64,000 nucleotides of DNA from Sacculina carcini (GCA_916048095.2 OU696572.1:6405362-6469361), one strand, 5' to 3'. Counted from the first letter of the stretch, positions 52,113-62,750 are shown. Numbers and translations are program-made. Notes: generated by a model not told the origin, from the letters alone.

Positions 52113-55061
52113 GGATGTCGGAGTGCTGTGTGACGTTCCGGCTGACAAGCTGTGAAAGTCGATCTCCTGCATTCTCTTGTTGAGTTCGCCCACGAAGTCG
52201 TGCTGTGCTTTAATGGACACGTTGTCACGTGTTGGCACCCGAGGACACAGCAGATATCCGCCCGTAACGGCCGTGAATGGCGAAAAACCGGACTCCGCGG
52301 GCAGCAATCGGATCCCCAACATGACGACCGGAAGAGCCGAAAGCCAGCATTCTTTACGGGCTATGATAGCTGTTTTAATTACGCGATGAAGACGCTCTAC
52401 CATGCCGTTAGATTGGGGGTGATAGGCGGTCGTCCGAACACGATGAAAACCTACCAGTTTGGATAATTCCTCGAACAGTTCAGATTCAAACTGGGTTCCG
52501 CGATCCGTTACCACATGGAGTGGGACACTGAAACGCGAAATCCAGCCAGTGAAGAAGGCGTTGGCAACAGATGCTGCAGTGATGTCAGTGAGTGGCATCG
52601 CCTCGGGCCATCGGCTTGCACGATCGACGCATGTCAGTATGTATCTGAACGGCGTGGAAAATGAGTGACCAGCTGTAACCGCCGGCGGCAGAGGCCCGAC
52701 GAGATCTAAGTGAACCACCTCGAATCGTGCGCTAGGAAGATCAAACTGCGAAAGTGGCGACTTTGTGTGGCGCGTGATCTTTGATTGTTGGCAGGCAGTA
52801 CAACTACGTACCCAATCTTTAATATCTTTGTCCATGTGAGGCCATACATACCTGGATTTTATCACGCGTGTGCTGGCGCGAACTCCAGGATGTGCAATAT
52901 TGTGCAGTTGCTGGAACACGTGAAACCGGCATCTCTGCGGTAGAAACGGCCTAGGATGAGGCGTTGTTGTATCACACAGTAGTACGGTATCATCGGACAA
53001 GTTGAACTTCTTCAGGCTGTCGGCGTGATTCATAACATCGCGATCATCCAGCTGAGCACGCGCAATGGCGGGCAGATCAAATGCTTCCAATTGGAGGACG
53101 TTCACATCTCTCGAAAGGCAATCTGCGACCACGTTCTCGGCGCCGCGAACATGCTGAACATCGGCCACATATTCGGTAATATATGACCAATGCCGATGCT
53201 GTCTGTCTGAGTTAGCCATGCGAGGACTGCGAAAAGCCGAGACGAGCGGTTTGTGATCGGTTAGCAGCGTTACCGCTCGCCCCTCCAGGAAATGACGGAA
53301 ATGTCCCACGGCGTAATAAGCGGCCAACAACTCGCGGTCGTAGACAGAGTACTTCTGCTGCGCGGCAGAAAGCTTCTTCGAAAAAAACGAGATGGACCTA
53401 GGCACCCCGTCCACCATCTGGTGAAGTGCAGCGCCAGCAGCCGTCGATGAACAGTCGGTGACTAGCTGAAGTTGATCACAGTTAGCTTTGGGATGAGGTA
53501 GCGTGCATGCGTCACTCAAGGCTCGCTTGACGCCTTCAAACGCAGCTATCTCGTCTGCAGTGAGCGAAAGGCTTTTTGAATTTGGCTTTATTCTACTGCC
53601 TTCAGACAAAGGGTGAACAAGGGTCGCGAAACCAGGAATCATACGGCGGTAAAAACCTACCATGCCCAGAAATCTACGCAGTGAAGCAGAATCAGAAGGT
53701 GGAGGAAAATCGTTAATGACACTCACTTTGGAATCCGGCGGGCAGACACCGTCGGCAGTGATCTTGTGACCAAGGAAGTCAATCTCGGATCTATAAAAAC
53801 AACACTTGTCCAGAGATAATCGGAGACCATGCTTTTCAAAAACGTCAAATACTGCTGCCAGGTCGCGCGTGTGCTGCTGCTCGTCAACCGAGAACACGAG
53901 AACATCGTCTAGATAAACGAATGTGCACGACAGGTGGGCAAGTATACTCATCATGCGCTGAAAGGTTGCTTCGGCGTTTTTGAGACCCAACGGCATAAAC
54001 AAATATTCAAATAAACCGAAAGGAGTCACTACAGCGGTTTTCGGTATTTCGGCTTCACTCATCGGAACCTGATGATATGCCTGTAGTAGGTCCAATTTGG
54101 AAAATACTGTCATGCCGTCTAAATGTGCTGACAGATCCTGGATATGTGGGATCGGAAATCTGTCATGCACAGTCTTGACATTGAGCGCCCGATAATCTCC
54201 CGTGATGCGCCACTCGCCGGGTGCTTTCTTAGCAACCATATGAAGCGGAGAAGCCCACGGCGAGTTGGAGCGACGGACGACACCGGACGCTAAGATATCT
54301 TCGAAAGCAGATCGAGCGGCATTATCTTTATCGGGCGTCAGTCGGCGAGGACGAGCAAAGACCGGTGCGGCACTGCCCGTGTCAATGCTGTGCTGAACAG
54401 GCATAGAAATCATATTGTTTGACCGTGGTGCAAGTAGCGATGGATGATCAGACATCAACGTGCGCACAGTATGAGGAAAATTACTTAAGTCGTTGACGAC
54501 AAGGCCAACTGGTTGTGCACCACTTACCTTAGCCGGGGCTCGCAGCGAGGTTGTGGTGTCACGAATGCAGTTGTGATGACAATCGACTATGAGTTTAAAG
54601 TGGCGCAAAAAATCGTGGCCCAGCAATGGAGACACTGCGTCGGATACTACAAATGTCCATGTGAACTTCCGACGCAGCTTCTGCAGCACAATGTCGACAC
54701 GAACCTCACCGTGTACTGTCATAGGCTGGCCATTGGCTGCGGATAACCGCACTGATGTTGGCAGGAGCGATAGTTTGCTTACCTCGGTCCGCGGAAGGAC
54801 GGAGACGCCTGCTCCGGTGTCAACAATGAAGGACAACCATTTGGTGCCGACACGAGCTGCTACTGTGAGGAGCGGCAGGCCACCTGATGCAGCTACCATG
54901 GCCTGCCGATCTAGTTTTCCGGGGTCGACGGACGGGAACGATCGGCTGGCACCGGCGAGGAGCCCCTGGATGATGGTTGCATCGCTAGATTTGCTGGTTT
55001 CCGTGGCCACTGACACCATGGCTTGCACCATGACCAGCGGCGCCAAAAAATATATGACCAC
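52104..55061 (-). pseudogene. Element E pol: protease, RT, RNase H, integrase; ended by SINE
   Basis: 985 codons open on the minus strand; genuine pol runs to about 52125 and the last codons are SINE. By residue: protease DTG 81-83 and LLGHDFL near 147; RT with WASPLHMVAKKAPGEWRITG and catalytic YLDD 383-386; RNase H with LVTDCSSTAAGAAL and LLTDHKPLV; integrase finger HNIAHPGVRAS and CTACQQSK; core HLDLVGPLP, VVTDRGTQFE and NGMVERLHRVIKTA. All catalytic residues are present. The insertion removes only the DNA-binding tail, so the enzyme core reads intact. Confidence 0.92.
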
Positions 55062-55750
55062 GACACACTTTCGGGCGTTGGTCTGAATGAAAAGGCTGCA
55101 GTCCTATGCCGTATCTGGCGTTTGATACTCTCTCCTGCTGTCGTCCGCGGCGATGAGTGGTCGCTGCTTGGGTAAACATACCGGGCGCGGCCAAACACTG
55201 CGACGGCACCAGCGGCATCAACTCGTCTGCCAGCTTGCCGAGCTGATCCAGCGGCGTCTGCTGTTGTGCAGCCAAGACCTGGCCGAGTGCTGGGGTAACG
55301 CCTGAGTAAACTTGTGACGAACTAAATCTTCCGTCACTTTTACTTTGCGTGCACGCGCCATCAGCTCACTAAGATAAACAGATGGTCGACCAGTCATGAC
55401 AGTGCTAGAAATGAGCTCCTCAAACAGCTCCGTTTTGGATTTCTCGAGAGTCTGAAGAACCTCGGATTTGAGGTGTGAGTATGACTCTTGCTCCATTGTA
55501 GCAGGACTGACTTTGCACACCACGTTCGGGGGCAGAGCTGCGATGACGTGGTAGAATTTTGTTGAATCTACCGACACTTGCTGGAGGCGAAATTGTGCCT
55601 CCATGATTGCGAACCAGCCTTCCATGCAATTATCCATGAAAGGCGGTGCGTTAATAGTCACGCCATGCACAGGAGAAGCGGAAACGTCGACCACTGGTGT
55701 ACTTTCGGCCCCGTTTTAGTGGGAAATGGAGCGGCGTTATCGCTGGCCAT
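54985..55750 (-). pseudogene. Element E gag, frameshifted
   Basis: An ATG at 55750 opens MASDNAAPFPTKTG, and after a one-base shift the next frame gives the CsRn1-type capsid (INAPPFMDNCMEGWFAIMEA, KFYHVIAALPPNVV, LVRHKFTQALP) to about 55275. A second shift leads to LDQLGKLADELMPLV and a decayed C-terminal motif: CRGHIFFG keeps its first Cys and His, but the last two cysteines of the CHCC set are gone in this frame. At least two indels disable it, in contrast to pol. Confidence 0.82.
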
Positions 55751-55874
55751 AATGAAAGTTAAATTTGTGAACAAATTGAACAGAAAAGAATGAAATGGTA
55801 AATTAAATGAAGAAAGAAATTTAAAGGAAAAAGATGAAATGAAGAAATCAAAACTCTCAGAAGATGTGAACCTC

Positions 55875-55987
55875 GTAGGCGTCAGAAGACGTGAAAACGT
55901 AGGCGTCAGAAGACGTGAAAACGTAGGCGTCAGAAGACGTGAAAACGTAGGCGTCAGAAGACGTGAAAACGTAGGCGTCAGAAGACG
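55875..55987 (-). repeat. 24-bp tandem repeat in element E leader
   Basis: Nearly five exact copies of GTAGGCGTCAGAAGACGTGA plus AAAC (plus strand) between the primer site and gag. The last copy runs into the primer site. Each unit contains the near-palindrome GACGTGAAAACGTAGGCGTC. Confidence 0.92.
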
Positions 55988-55989
55988 AT

Positions 55990-56005
55990 CACGTCGGGGT
56001 CACCA
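55990..56005 (-). promoter_or_regulatory. Element E primer-binding site, tRNA-Trp
   Basis: On the minus strand TGGTGACCCCGACGTG lies three bases after the LTR and is exactly complementary to the 3' end of animal tRNA-Trp with CCA. This tRNA is the known primer of the CsRn1 lineage. Confidence 0.88.
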
Positions 56006-56008
56006 GTA

Positions 56009-56385
56009 TGTGGCGTCGTGAAGCCACATTGAAAACGAGGAAGACACGGCGAGAAAAGTCAATTGCAGGCGAGATCACAACACAAGATAATACCAGCGAA
56101 TGCGAGCGAATCCGAGCGAATGACTCTTTGACCGGCAGTGTGCCGTGTTATATATACTCGGTCATGTGACCTTTCACACGGTCACATGACCATTCACACG
56201 GTCACATTCCCACACACACGCCTAACCGCGTTCACCAATACAGAAGGATACACACAGACATACACTTGACATGCATACACACCAGACACGCATACAAACG
56301 ATCGAAACGCACACACAAAGGATACACTTGGATACACACAGACATACAAACGCCCAAACACGCAACAAACAAGCACGCCTCCACA
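56009..56385 (-). repeat. Element E 5' LTR
   Basis: 377 bp; it has two short insertions relative to the 3' LTR (near 56100-56112 and 56364) and few substitutions, so the insertion is not ancient. Confidence 0.93.
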
Positions 56386-56389
56386 ATAT

Positions 56390-56731
56390 GTCTTCATTGA
56401 ATACTAAAGCAGTTTTCCTAGTTACATGGCCGTAGTAAGGAGTTATATGCTTCACTCACCTAAAAACCAATGTGAGGAGCCCCCACAAAATTTAAATTGA
56501 TGAAATATTGATTTTATAATATAATTTATATTTATAAATACATTTGATAACATTTTCTCAGCCACATGTTCATCTATGCCAGCTATATTTAGTGTCTTCT
56601 CCCCTTGGGTGCCTTCTAAACACTGAGGGGTCTCGACCCATGCACACAGAAAGTATCACTTTTCCCCCAGCGGAACCGGTTCCAACGGTTCCACCGACCT
56701 ACAGATCCGCAACCGTAGGTATCAATTCTTA
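56390..56731. other. hAT right-hand sequence
   Basis: AT-rich with GGTTCC words near 56669-56695 that echo the left end of the hAT. No gene seen. Confidence 0.5.
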
Positions 56732-56750
56732 CGGTTCCTGCCCAGCCCTA

Positions 56751-56908
56751 GTAGATATAATATCAGTTTGTGAGGCATGGTTTGATTCTAGTACTCATTT
56801 CGATTTATATAATATAGAATCACATAAATTATTTACATTAAATCGAAATAATATAAGATCAGGTGAGGTTGCTTTAGGAGAGGTGAAAAACAAACACTAA
56901 TAGAAAAA
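56751..56908 (+). pseudogene. LINE ORF2 endonuclease, continuation after hAT
   Basis: The frame VDIISVCEAWFDSSTHF continues the endonuclease start at 43450-43557, with the conserved acidic E-x-W motif, then NNIRSGEVALG. It fades after 56908. It is in register with the left part once one copy of the GTAGATAT duplication is removed. Confidence 0.78.
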
Positions 56909-57012
56909 CCAATGTTAATTACAGTTACAATATTGGTAAGCTACACGCACACTCGAAGAACGCTTCTAGAACAGGCACATACACGATGTACTTAATTACA
57001 CGCTCCGTTTTT

Positions 57013-57135
57013 GCTACGCACTGTGTGCATTTGCAAACACTGCTGAGCTCCGCAAACGCTCGCTGCAATGTATACATGCTCAACACACATACATAGACAC
57101 CAATGTGCCGTTGGTGACACACATACTCACATACC
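57013..57135 (+). repeat. Dispersed repeat, copy 1
   Basis: About 120 bp with CATTTGCAAACACTGCTGAG and GCAAACGCTCGCTGCAATG, followed by an ACACAC-rich tail. A similar sequence in the same orientation is at 61482-61615. Confidence 0.7.
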
Positions 57136-57211
57136 CACACACACGTACGTTGAGCTTTATTAGTATAGATAGATACGTGTGTGTGGGTGGGTATGTCTGT
57201 GTTTTTTGCAG

Positions 57212-57649
57212 GTCCAATTGTCGGGTAATATGAGTCGACTTTATGTTTTCTGGACTGTGACTCCACCGCAACAATCACCACTGTCATCACAGTGTGACAC
57301 TGGCACATCGCCGTCATCATCATCGTCCAGCTGCCACTGGTCACCTCCAACCGACCAGCGTCTTGAGCTACTGCAGCGCGATCTGTCTGCATTTGCCAGT
57401 CAGCTGCGACAACTCCTCGGCCAACAGCACGTGACATCGCTGGTGCCTAGTGTGACGTTTATGCACGACGCGTCGGCGTGGCGCTACGAGCAGATTCAGC
57501 GGCTGCTGGCTACGACCGACTATGGCGTCGATTACATGCCGTCCGATCCACTGCACCAGTTGCGCCGGCAGCTAGCGCGCAATCAGCCAATCACGCAGCA
57601 GCTGCGGGTTAGTGACTTGCGCACAGACACACGCATGTACAGTTGTTAG
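57212..57649 (+). CDS. RBFA: Host gene exon 3: RbfA domain, second part
   Basis: The acceptor TTTTTTGCAG ends at 57211. The frame VQLSGNMSRLYVFWTVTPP continues exon 2 in phase 0, so K-V follows the conserved strand. Then a Ser-rich loop, LRQLLGQQHVTSLVPSVTFM, HDASAWRYEQIQRLL, and TTDYGVDYMP. These match the second half of RbfA: VYW strand, helix ending before P-x-x-x-F, acidic D, then I-x-x-LL and the final D-x-G motif. The product would aid mitochondrial small-subunit maturation. A donor GTTAGT at 57608 may lead to a further exon outside the window; otherwise the stop is at 57647-57649. The Ser-rich loop (about 25 residues) is longer than usual. Confidence 0.72.
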   Translation, partial: VQLSGNMSRLYVFWTVTPPQQSPLSSQCDTGTSPSSSSSSCHWSPPTDQRLELLQRDLSAFASQLRQLLGQQHVTSLVPSVTFMHDASAWRYEQIQRLLATTDYGVDYMPSDPLHQLRRQLARNQPITQQLRVSDLRTDTRMYSC

Positions 57650-58096
57650 ACAGTAATTGGTTTGCCGTACGCTTAAACTGTAGTGTAGTCTTTTCGACAC
57701 TGATGACAGTGATAGTTTGTTTTAGTTGCTCTTGTTGTTGTGCCGCGATAACTCCAAAATACTGGTTTCTAAGATGAATATATTGTTGACCACACAGGCA
57801 ATCCGAACAACTAATAGTGAAGAGGTATCAAAATGCTTACAAGCCACTATACTTGTTTCGCAAAGTCCTAGTCAGTTACAGTTCCTAACGTCCTATGTTT
57901 ACAGCTCGGATGTCTATGTTCTAATCCCCCACACCTAACGCCCTACTACTACTACTACTATTACTACGCTTTTATGTTTACATCTCGAATGTATCTGTTC
58001 TAATAATCCCCCATGCCTAGTCGACACCGTCTTTTATACGGACCCTCGGGCTTGTGCACGCACGCACGCAGTGCACGCAGTGCACGCAGTGTGGGC
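57650..58096. other. 3' flank of exon 3, no recognised feature
   Basis: Contains a (TAC)n/(TACTAC) run near 57946-57966 and a GCACGCA run near 58056-58088. No gene seen. Confidence 0.5.
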
Positions 58097-58322
58097 TGGC
58101 TCTACAGACAACACATTCAACATTGTCAGCCACCTGGGTCCAAGGCTACCTCAATCAGTAATTTACGATAGACTAGTGGTGTTTTTACTTCTGAGGATAC
58201 TTCTGAGGGTTGGCTCTACAGACAACACATTACACAATGCCAGCCACCTGGGTCCGAGGCTACCTCAATCAGTAATTTACGATAGACCCTAGTTGTGTTT
58301 TTACTTCTGAGAATACGCAGGT
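58097..58322 (+). repeat. 113-bp tandem duplication
   Basis: Units 58097-58209 and 58210-58322 share TGGCTCTACAGACAACACAT, GCCACCTGGGTCC, and CTCAATCAGTAATTTACGAT, with about ten differences. Confidence 0.85.
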
Positions 58323-58665
58323 CTACGCCCTGTTTCAACACTTACTCAGGTAGTAGCAAGCGCTCGGAGCATGCTTGCTAGTACATATGTGCACCTATTC
58401 CGACATCAGCTCGACACAAGTCGATTAATGATACGACCTTGCAAATACACAACCTTTAAATCAGTCAAGCTCAAATGTACTTCACGTTTCCGTACATTGT
58501 AACACGCACATACGCATATGTACGCACACCTAACTACGAACTAAATACACCTATTGTTAATTTACACACTACCTTTGATGCAACACGCGCGTGGGAATAT
58601 TTAGTATAATTGCTAAACTAGCCTAATAGAAACACAACACAAAGCAAATAAAGAAACATAAAATA
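58323..58665. other. No recognised feature
   Basis: AT-rich sequence; an AATAAA at 58646 could be a polyadenylation signal for the upstream host gene but lies about 1 kb past the stop codon. Confidence 0.35.
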
Positions 58666-58866
58666 TGGTCCGGATGAAACTTTGCTACACTGAGTACTAC
58701 TGGAGAATCCATCGGGATCCGTACTGGGCGACCCTGCTTCTTGTCCTGATACAAAGATGAAGCGTAGATGTTTCCGTCGTAGGCGCACAAGGACCATAAC
58801 TTGTATCCGAATCGAATGGGTTTTCCTCGAATGAACTGCTTCAGGTCATGATGATCGATACTTTAT
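58666..58866 (-). pseudogene. piggyBac-like transposase fragment
   Basis: The minus strand reads DHHDLKQFIRGKPIRFGYKL, then WSLCAYDGNIYASSLYQ. The KQF-x-x-GKPIRFGYKLW block is a hallmark of the piggyBac-type transposase core. Stops lie just before and after; no termini are visible. It is a small relic of a DNA transposon. Confidence 0.75.
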
Positions 58867-59368
58867 GACCATCTCAATGATTGAAAGCCTTCGAAAATCC
58901 CCCAATGTCAACCTCAACCTAGAAGAATGTCAGCCTCAACATAATCGAGATCTAGGCCAAGGTCGTCCAGGAGGAGCTAGTACAACTACACCTACGAACA
59001 ATTACCTCTACACCAGTCCCAGCTCTCATACTCTTTCTATGTGCCTGGGCGTAACTGCAACCGAGACGCAATGGTCTCAACACAGACAGAGCGAGGAGAA
59101 ACCCTAGTTGTAACCGTCATAGCCGAATTTTCCCGTACTCTGTCTCTCTCGCATGGGTCGTTCAATAATCTTAGGCGCGCCTAGTGACGAATAATAGTGG
59201 TACAAGCAGAACATTTTTTTCCTAGCATAAAGCTTCAGAACAGATTTGGACTAATTAGAATGTGCTAAATACAAATATGTTCTTATATTTTTCCATCACA
59301 TCACGTTTTTTCACGGTTTTTCCGATATTGGATATTTTCACCAATTTCACAAATTCACTGGGGAGTAC
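58867..59368. other. No recognised feature
   Basis: Contains an 80-codon plus-strand frame (58865-59107) without recognisable motifs. It may be flanking piggyBac sequence. Confidence 0.4.
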
Positions 59369-59903
59369 TACAATATTGCCCTATGAACATATTAGCCACA
59401 AATGCCCGAGTACTCCCATACTCTGCAATAGGGCAATATGTTCACCTCGGCCAGTGTAGTGTCAAAGGCGTACCAAGTGAGGTGAGTGCGACTGTGGCTT
59501 GTGGCCAATATGTTCACTTTTTGACCATAGCGAAATTTCAGTGGTTTTCAACACAACGCACGAGTTCGTATACAACAGGTAGCTAGCAAATAGCGTAATG
59601 TGTAGTTATTGATTAGGTTAGGTTAGGTTGGTCAGGTTAGGTCAGTTACTGAGCCAAGCCAATAACCACACACAGTGCGTTAGGTGCTAGTCATCTGTTG
59701 CATACGAACTCGTGCGTTGTTTTGAAAACCACTGAAATTACTCTATGGTAAAAAGTTAACATATTGGCCACAAGCCGCATTCGCACTCACCGCACTTGGT
59801 ACGCCTTCGACTCTACACTGGCCGAAGTGAACATATTGCCCTATTCCAAAGTATGGGAGTATACAAGCGGTTGTGGCTAATATGCTCATAGGGCAATATT
59901 GTA
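59369..59903. mobile_element. Foldback element with about 210-bp inverted arms
   Basis: The left arm (59369-59578) and right arm (59694-59903) are reverse complements with scattered mismatches; both outer ends read TACAATATTGCCCTATGA. The 115-bp loop contains GATTAGGTTAGGTTAGG and related words. There is no coding sequence. Such long hairpins are typical of foldback or hairpin MITE families. Within each arm the word GGGCAATATGTTCAC recurs in shortened form, so arms have internal repeats. Confidence 0.85.
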
Positions 59904-61481
59904 CTAGATCCATTCACTGGGACAGTAGATTTACAGCGAAGCATTGGGTGGAAAACAAATGACCTCTAAGACAGAATCTGGAATCTGGGAATGTCATCAA
60001 TGGTCCTCTAGTGCAGTGGTTCTTAACCTGTGGGGAATGGAAGAGTTGCCAAGTGGGAAGCTAAAGGTCGGACAGAAGGACAAATGTGTGTATTTAGTTT
60101 ATTTTTGTTTCTAAGAGTTGACTTATTTCGGAAGTGGGGAATCATAGAAAAATGGTTACGACTCATTGGTCTAGTGGATAGGAAGATTATATTGAAGAAA
60201 ACATTGTGGAAGAGCTACTAATGAGCCTGCGAAATCTTGGATGTATGAATAATATCAAGGTTCACTATTTACAGGCTTCCATGCCGTAACACTTTCAACA
60301 AATGTTGAATGTATGCACTCACTATTTGCAGTTACCGCATTCGGTTTAACACGCATGTGTAACAATGTTTATATTTCATGCGGTGTTGTATATAACTTTT
60401 ATTCTTATTTTAGTAATCGTTTGTTTTGAACATTGTATATTGCATGTTGTGCATTACATATGGCATAGGATAGGATAAAAGTTAGGATAGAAAGTGGAGC
60501 ATAAACACATACATCACTGTCAACACAGAAGGTTAGGCAAAGAGAAGCATAGCAGTGGTCGCACGCTCACACACACATAAACATATACATCACTGTCAAT
60601 ACAATAGGTTAGAATACAGAACACAGCATGGCAGAATAAGAGACAGCAGGGCAGCACGTGCACACGCATATATTACACACACCAGTGTGTAAGACTATTG
60701 TGGTGACCTTGTGGTTCGTAACTAATGAGGTCGTGTACAACTTCGAGCTGCAGAATGAAGTAGGCGGCGCTAGCTAGCACTATATAAGCACAGTGCTTTC
60801 ACCATTCGAGGGATATAGGAATAGAAGAGCAGCGGCAGTAGAGATATGGAATAGATAGATAGAAGCGGCAGCGGGAGGAGATAGATTGAGCAGCAGCAGC
60901 AGTAGAGGAGATTCAGTAGAGAAGTGGAGTGGTTCAGAGGGAGAATGGAACGGAACGGAGTATAGCAACACCAGAGGATAGAACGGGAGACCAGATAGGA
61001 TAGAAAACTGGATATAACGTTAGGACAGATAGATTTAGGAACAGCAACATTAGTTATAATATCACGACGCAATACATTGCTTCTTCAACAATCAACTGTG
61101 TTGGGAATCGGCAATAAGAGTTATCGCGGCGCACAACGAAAAGAGGCCTGCTCCACTTGAACTATCACTGAAAACCAAAACTGTTACAGCATGTCATCAT
61201 GCGAAATACTCTTTCTCGCCTAATTATTATCGAACAATAACTGTTTAGAGGATTGATCCCCAATTACATATTCTATTGATAGCAAAAACGTCGCCGTCAT
61301 TTCAGTACTTGTTCTCCAAGGCCACAACCTCATAGTTAGATCAAAGTGTGCAGGCATCCTATTAAACAATCAAATACATTTGAAAGACCCTCACTATACG
61401 CGTTGTACCCTATGGCGTTCTCCGGCAGTGATCTATTTTAGATCACTCGAACATCCTAGAAAATATCAGCACTCTGTCCGC
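59904..61481. other. Unassigned sequence with a TATA-like box
   Basis: No domain is seen in any frame. From 60699 a TGTGGTGACC...segment with TATATAAG at 60781-60788 and purine-rich AGCAGC/GATAGA runs to about 61080 resembles an LTR or promoter, but no partner copy is in the window. Confidence 0.35.
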
Positions 61482-61615
61482 CACTGTGCATTTGCAAACG
61501 CTTCTGAGCTTTGCAAACGCTCGCTGCAATGCATGTATGTTCAGCACACATACACGCGCACCAATATACACCAATGTGCCGTTGTGGACACACACACATA
61601 CATACAACATAGACG
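61482..61615 (+). repeat. Dispersed repeat, copy 2
   Basis: Similar to 57013-57135 in the same orientation, including GCAAACGCTCGCTGCAATG and CACCAATGTGCCGTTG, with an ACACAC-rich tail. Confidence 0.7.
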
Positions 61616-61743
61616 CACACATAGCCTACGCACAATTTACCTACACACATAACCTACGCATACTGCACGCGCAGAATCACCCATAAATGCATACACACGC
61701 ACACATACATACCCACAAACATACTCTACACTTTCTCATATAA

Positions 61744-62749
61744 TTCCTCCTATATTACTGAAATTTACCGCAGATACCATAAGTGCTCCTCTGTTTCATA
61801 TTATTTACCTATCATTTTCCATCAGACATTATCCTAATCAACTTACATGTGCAAAAGTTATTCCAATTTTTACATCAGGAGATAGGAGGGATGCCAATAA
61901 TTATGGACCTATATCTATTTTTAATTCGTTTAATAAGGTATTCGAAAAAGTAATGTCCTATAGACTGATGTCATACCTTGAAAAAAATGAACTTTTAAAC
62001 AAACAACAATTTGGGTTCAGAACTGGTTGCTCAACTGAGTCTGCCATCTTAGATTTTGTCAATGGTGTTTATAAATGCTTAGAGAAAAAACACCTCGCGG
62101 CTGTCATATTCGTAGAGTTTTCAAAAACATTTGATAAAATTAAACATTCAAAATTATTATACAAATTGGAGCATGCGGGTATTGCCTACAAGATATTTGA
62201 AAATTATCTGATAAATCGAACACAGAGAGTGTACTGTAACAAGTGTTACTCATCTGTGAAGAAAATAAATAATGGGGTACCACAGGGCTCTGTTCTGGGG
62301 TTCATACTTTTTCTAGTTACATAAATGATATTGTTAACTCTAGCTCCAAAATTCACTTCACAATATATGCAGATGAAACAACTTTATTATTAAAAGAAGA
62401 TAATGCTGCTGATTTGCATCATACTATAAATATAGAACTCAAAATATATATAACTGGGCTCAAGCCGATGATCTTATGATAAATTTGAAAGAACGTCCTA
62501 TATAATATTTCAAAATCGGTCCGTTAAACACGACTTCCCCGGAATTGTATTGGATGGTGTTTACTTGAGACAGAGTCATTCCACCAAATTCTTGGGTGTT
62601 ATCATTGATGAGAACCTGAACTGGAGTGTTCACATCAGTGAACTTTTTCAAAACTTGCAAAAGTAACGGAGATTTTAATCGGGTTCGACACAGTTGAACA
62701 CAAGAAGCAAAAATGAATGTATATTATGCACTCTTCTACCCTCACTTAA
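61744..62749 (+). pseudogene. LINE reverse transcriptase, decayed
   Basis: A main frame (to 62324) has AKVIPIFTSGD, RLMSYLEKNELL, QQFGFRTGCSTESAI, FVEFSKTFDKIKH and NGVPQGSVLG. After a stop, the catalytic box reads YADETTLLL: the second of the two aspartates is glutamate. Frameshifts follow, with KFLGVIIDENLNW and YYALFYPHL near the end. This is a jockey/CR1-like RT. It is cut at about 62750 by the next LINE. Confidence 0.85.
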
Positions 62750-62750
62750 T

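Larger units (their letters stand above)
50767..56385 (-). mobile_element. Element E: CsRn1-type Gypsy element
   Basis: LTRs 50767-51129 (363 bp) and 56009-56385 (377 bp), ATAT at both sides (50763-50766, 56386-56389). Minus strand, in order: 5' LTR, tRNA-Trp primer site, tandem-repeat leader, gag, pol, 3' LTR. Pol is open for 985 codons until a SINE interrupts its C-terminal part; gag has frameshifts. It lies in the hAT element in intron 2 of the host gene. Confidence 0.94.
43566..56750. mobile_element. hAT-like DNA transposon carrying nested insertions
   Basis: TAGGGCTGGGCAGGAACCG at the left end is matched by its reverse complement at the right end (56732-56750), a typical hAT terminus. 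The 8-bp duplication GTAGATAT stands at 43558-43565 and 56751-56758, the size expected for hAT. No hAT transposase is seen; without insertions it would be about 2 kb or less, so non-autonomous. It holds a mariner relic, element C and element E, and interrupts a LINE. Confidence 0.88.

Noticed and set aside
52152..55086. Plus-strand open frames opposite element E pol
   Set aside because: They are shadows of the 985-codon minus-strand pol, with no motifs of their own.
59625..59655. Telomere or interstitial telomeric array
   Set aside because: Only a few TTAGG units, inside the loop of a foldback element.
61744..62749. RT as the 3' half of the LINE at 42645-56908
   Set aside because: Host exon 3 (57212-57607) lies between them, so they would be separate insertions; the family may be the same.
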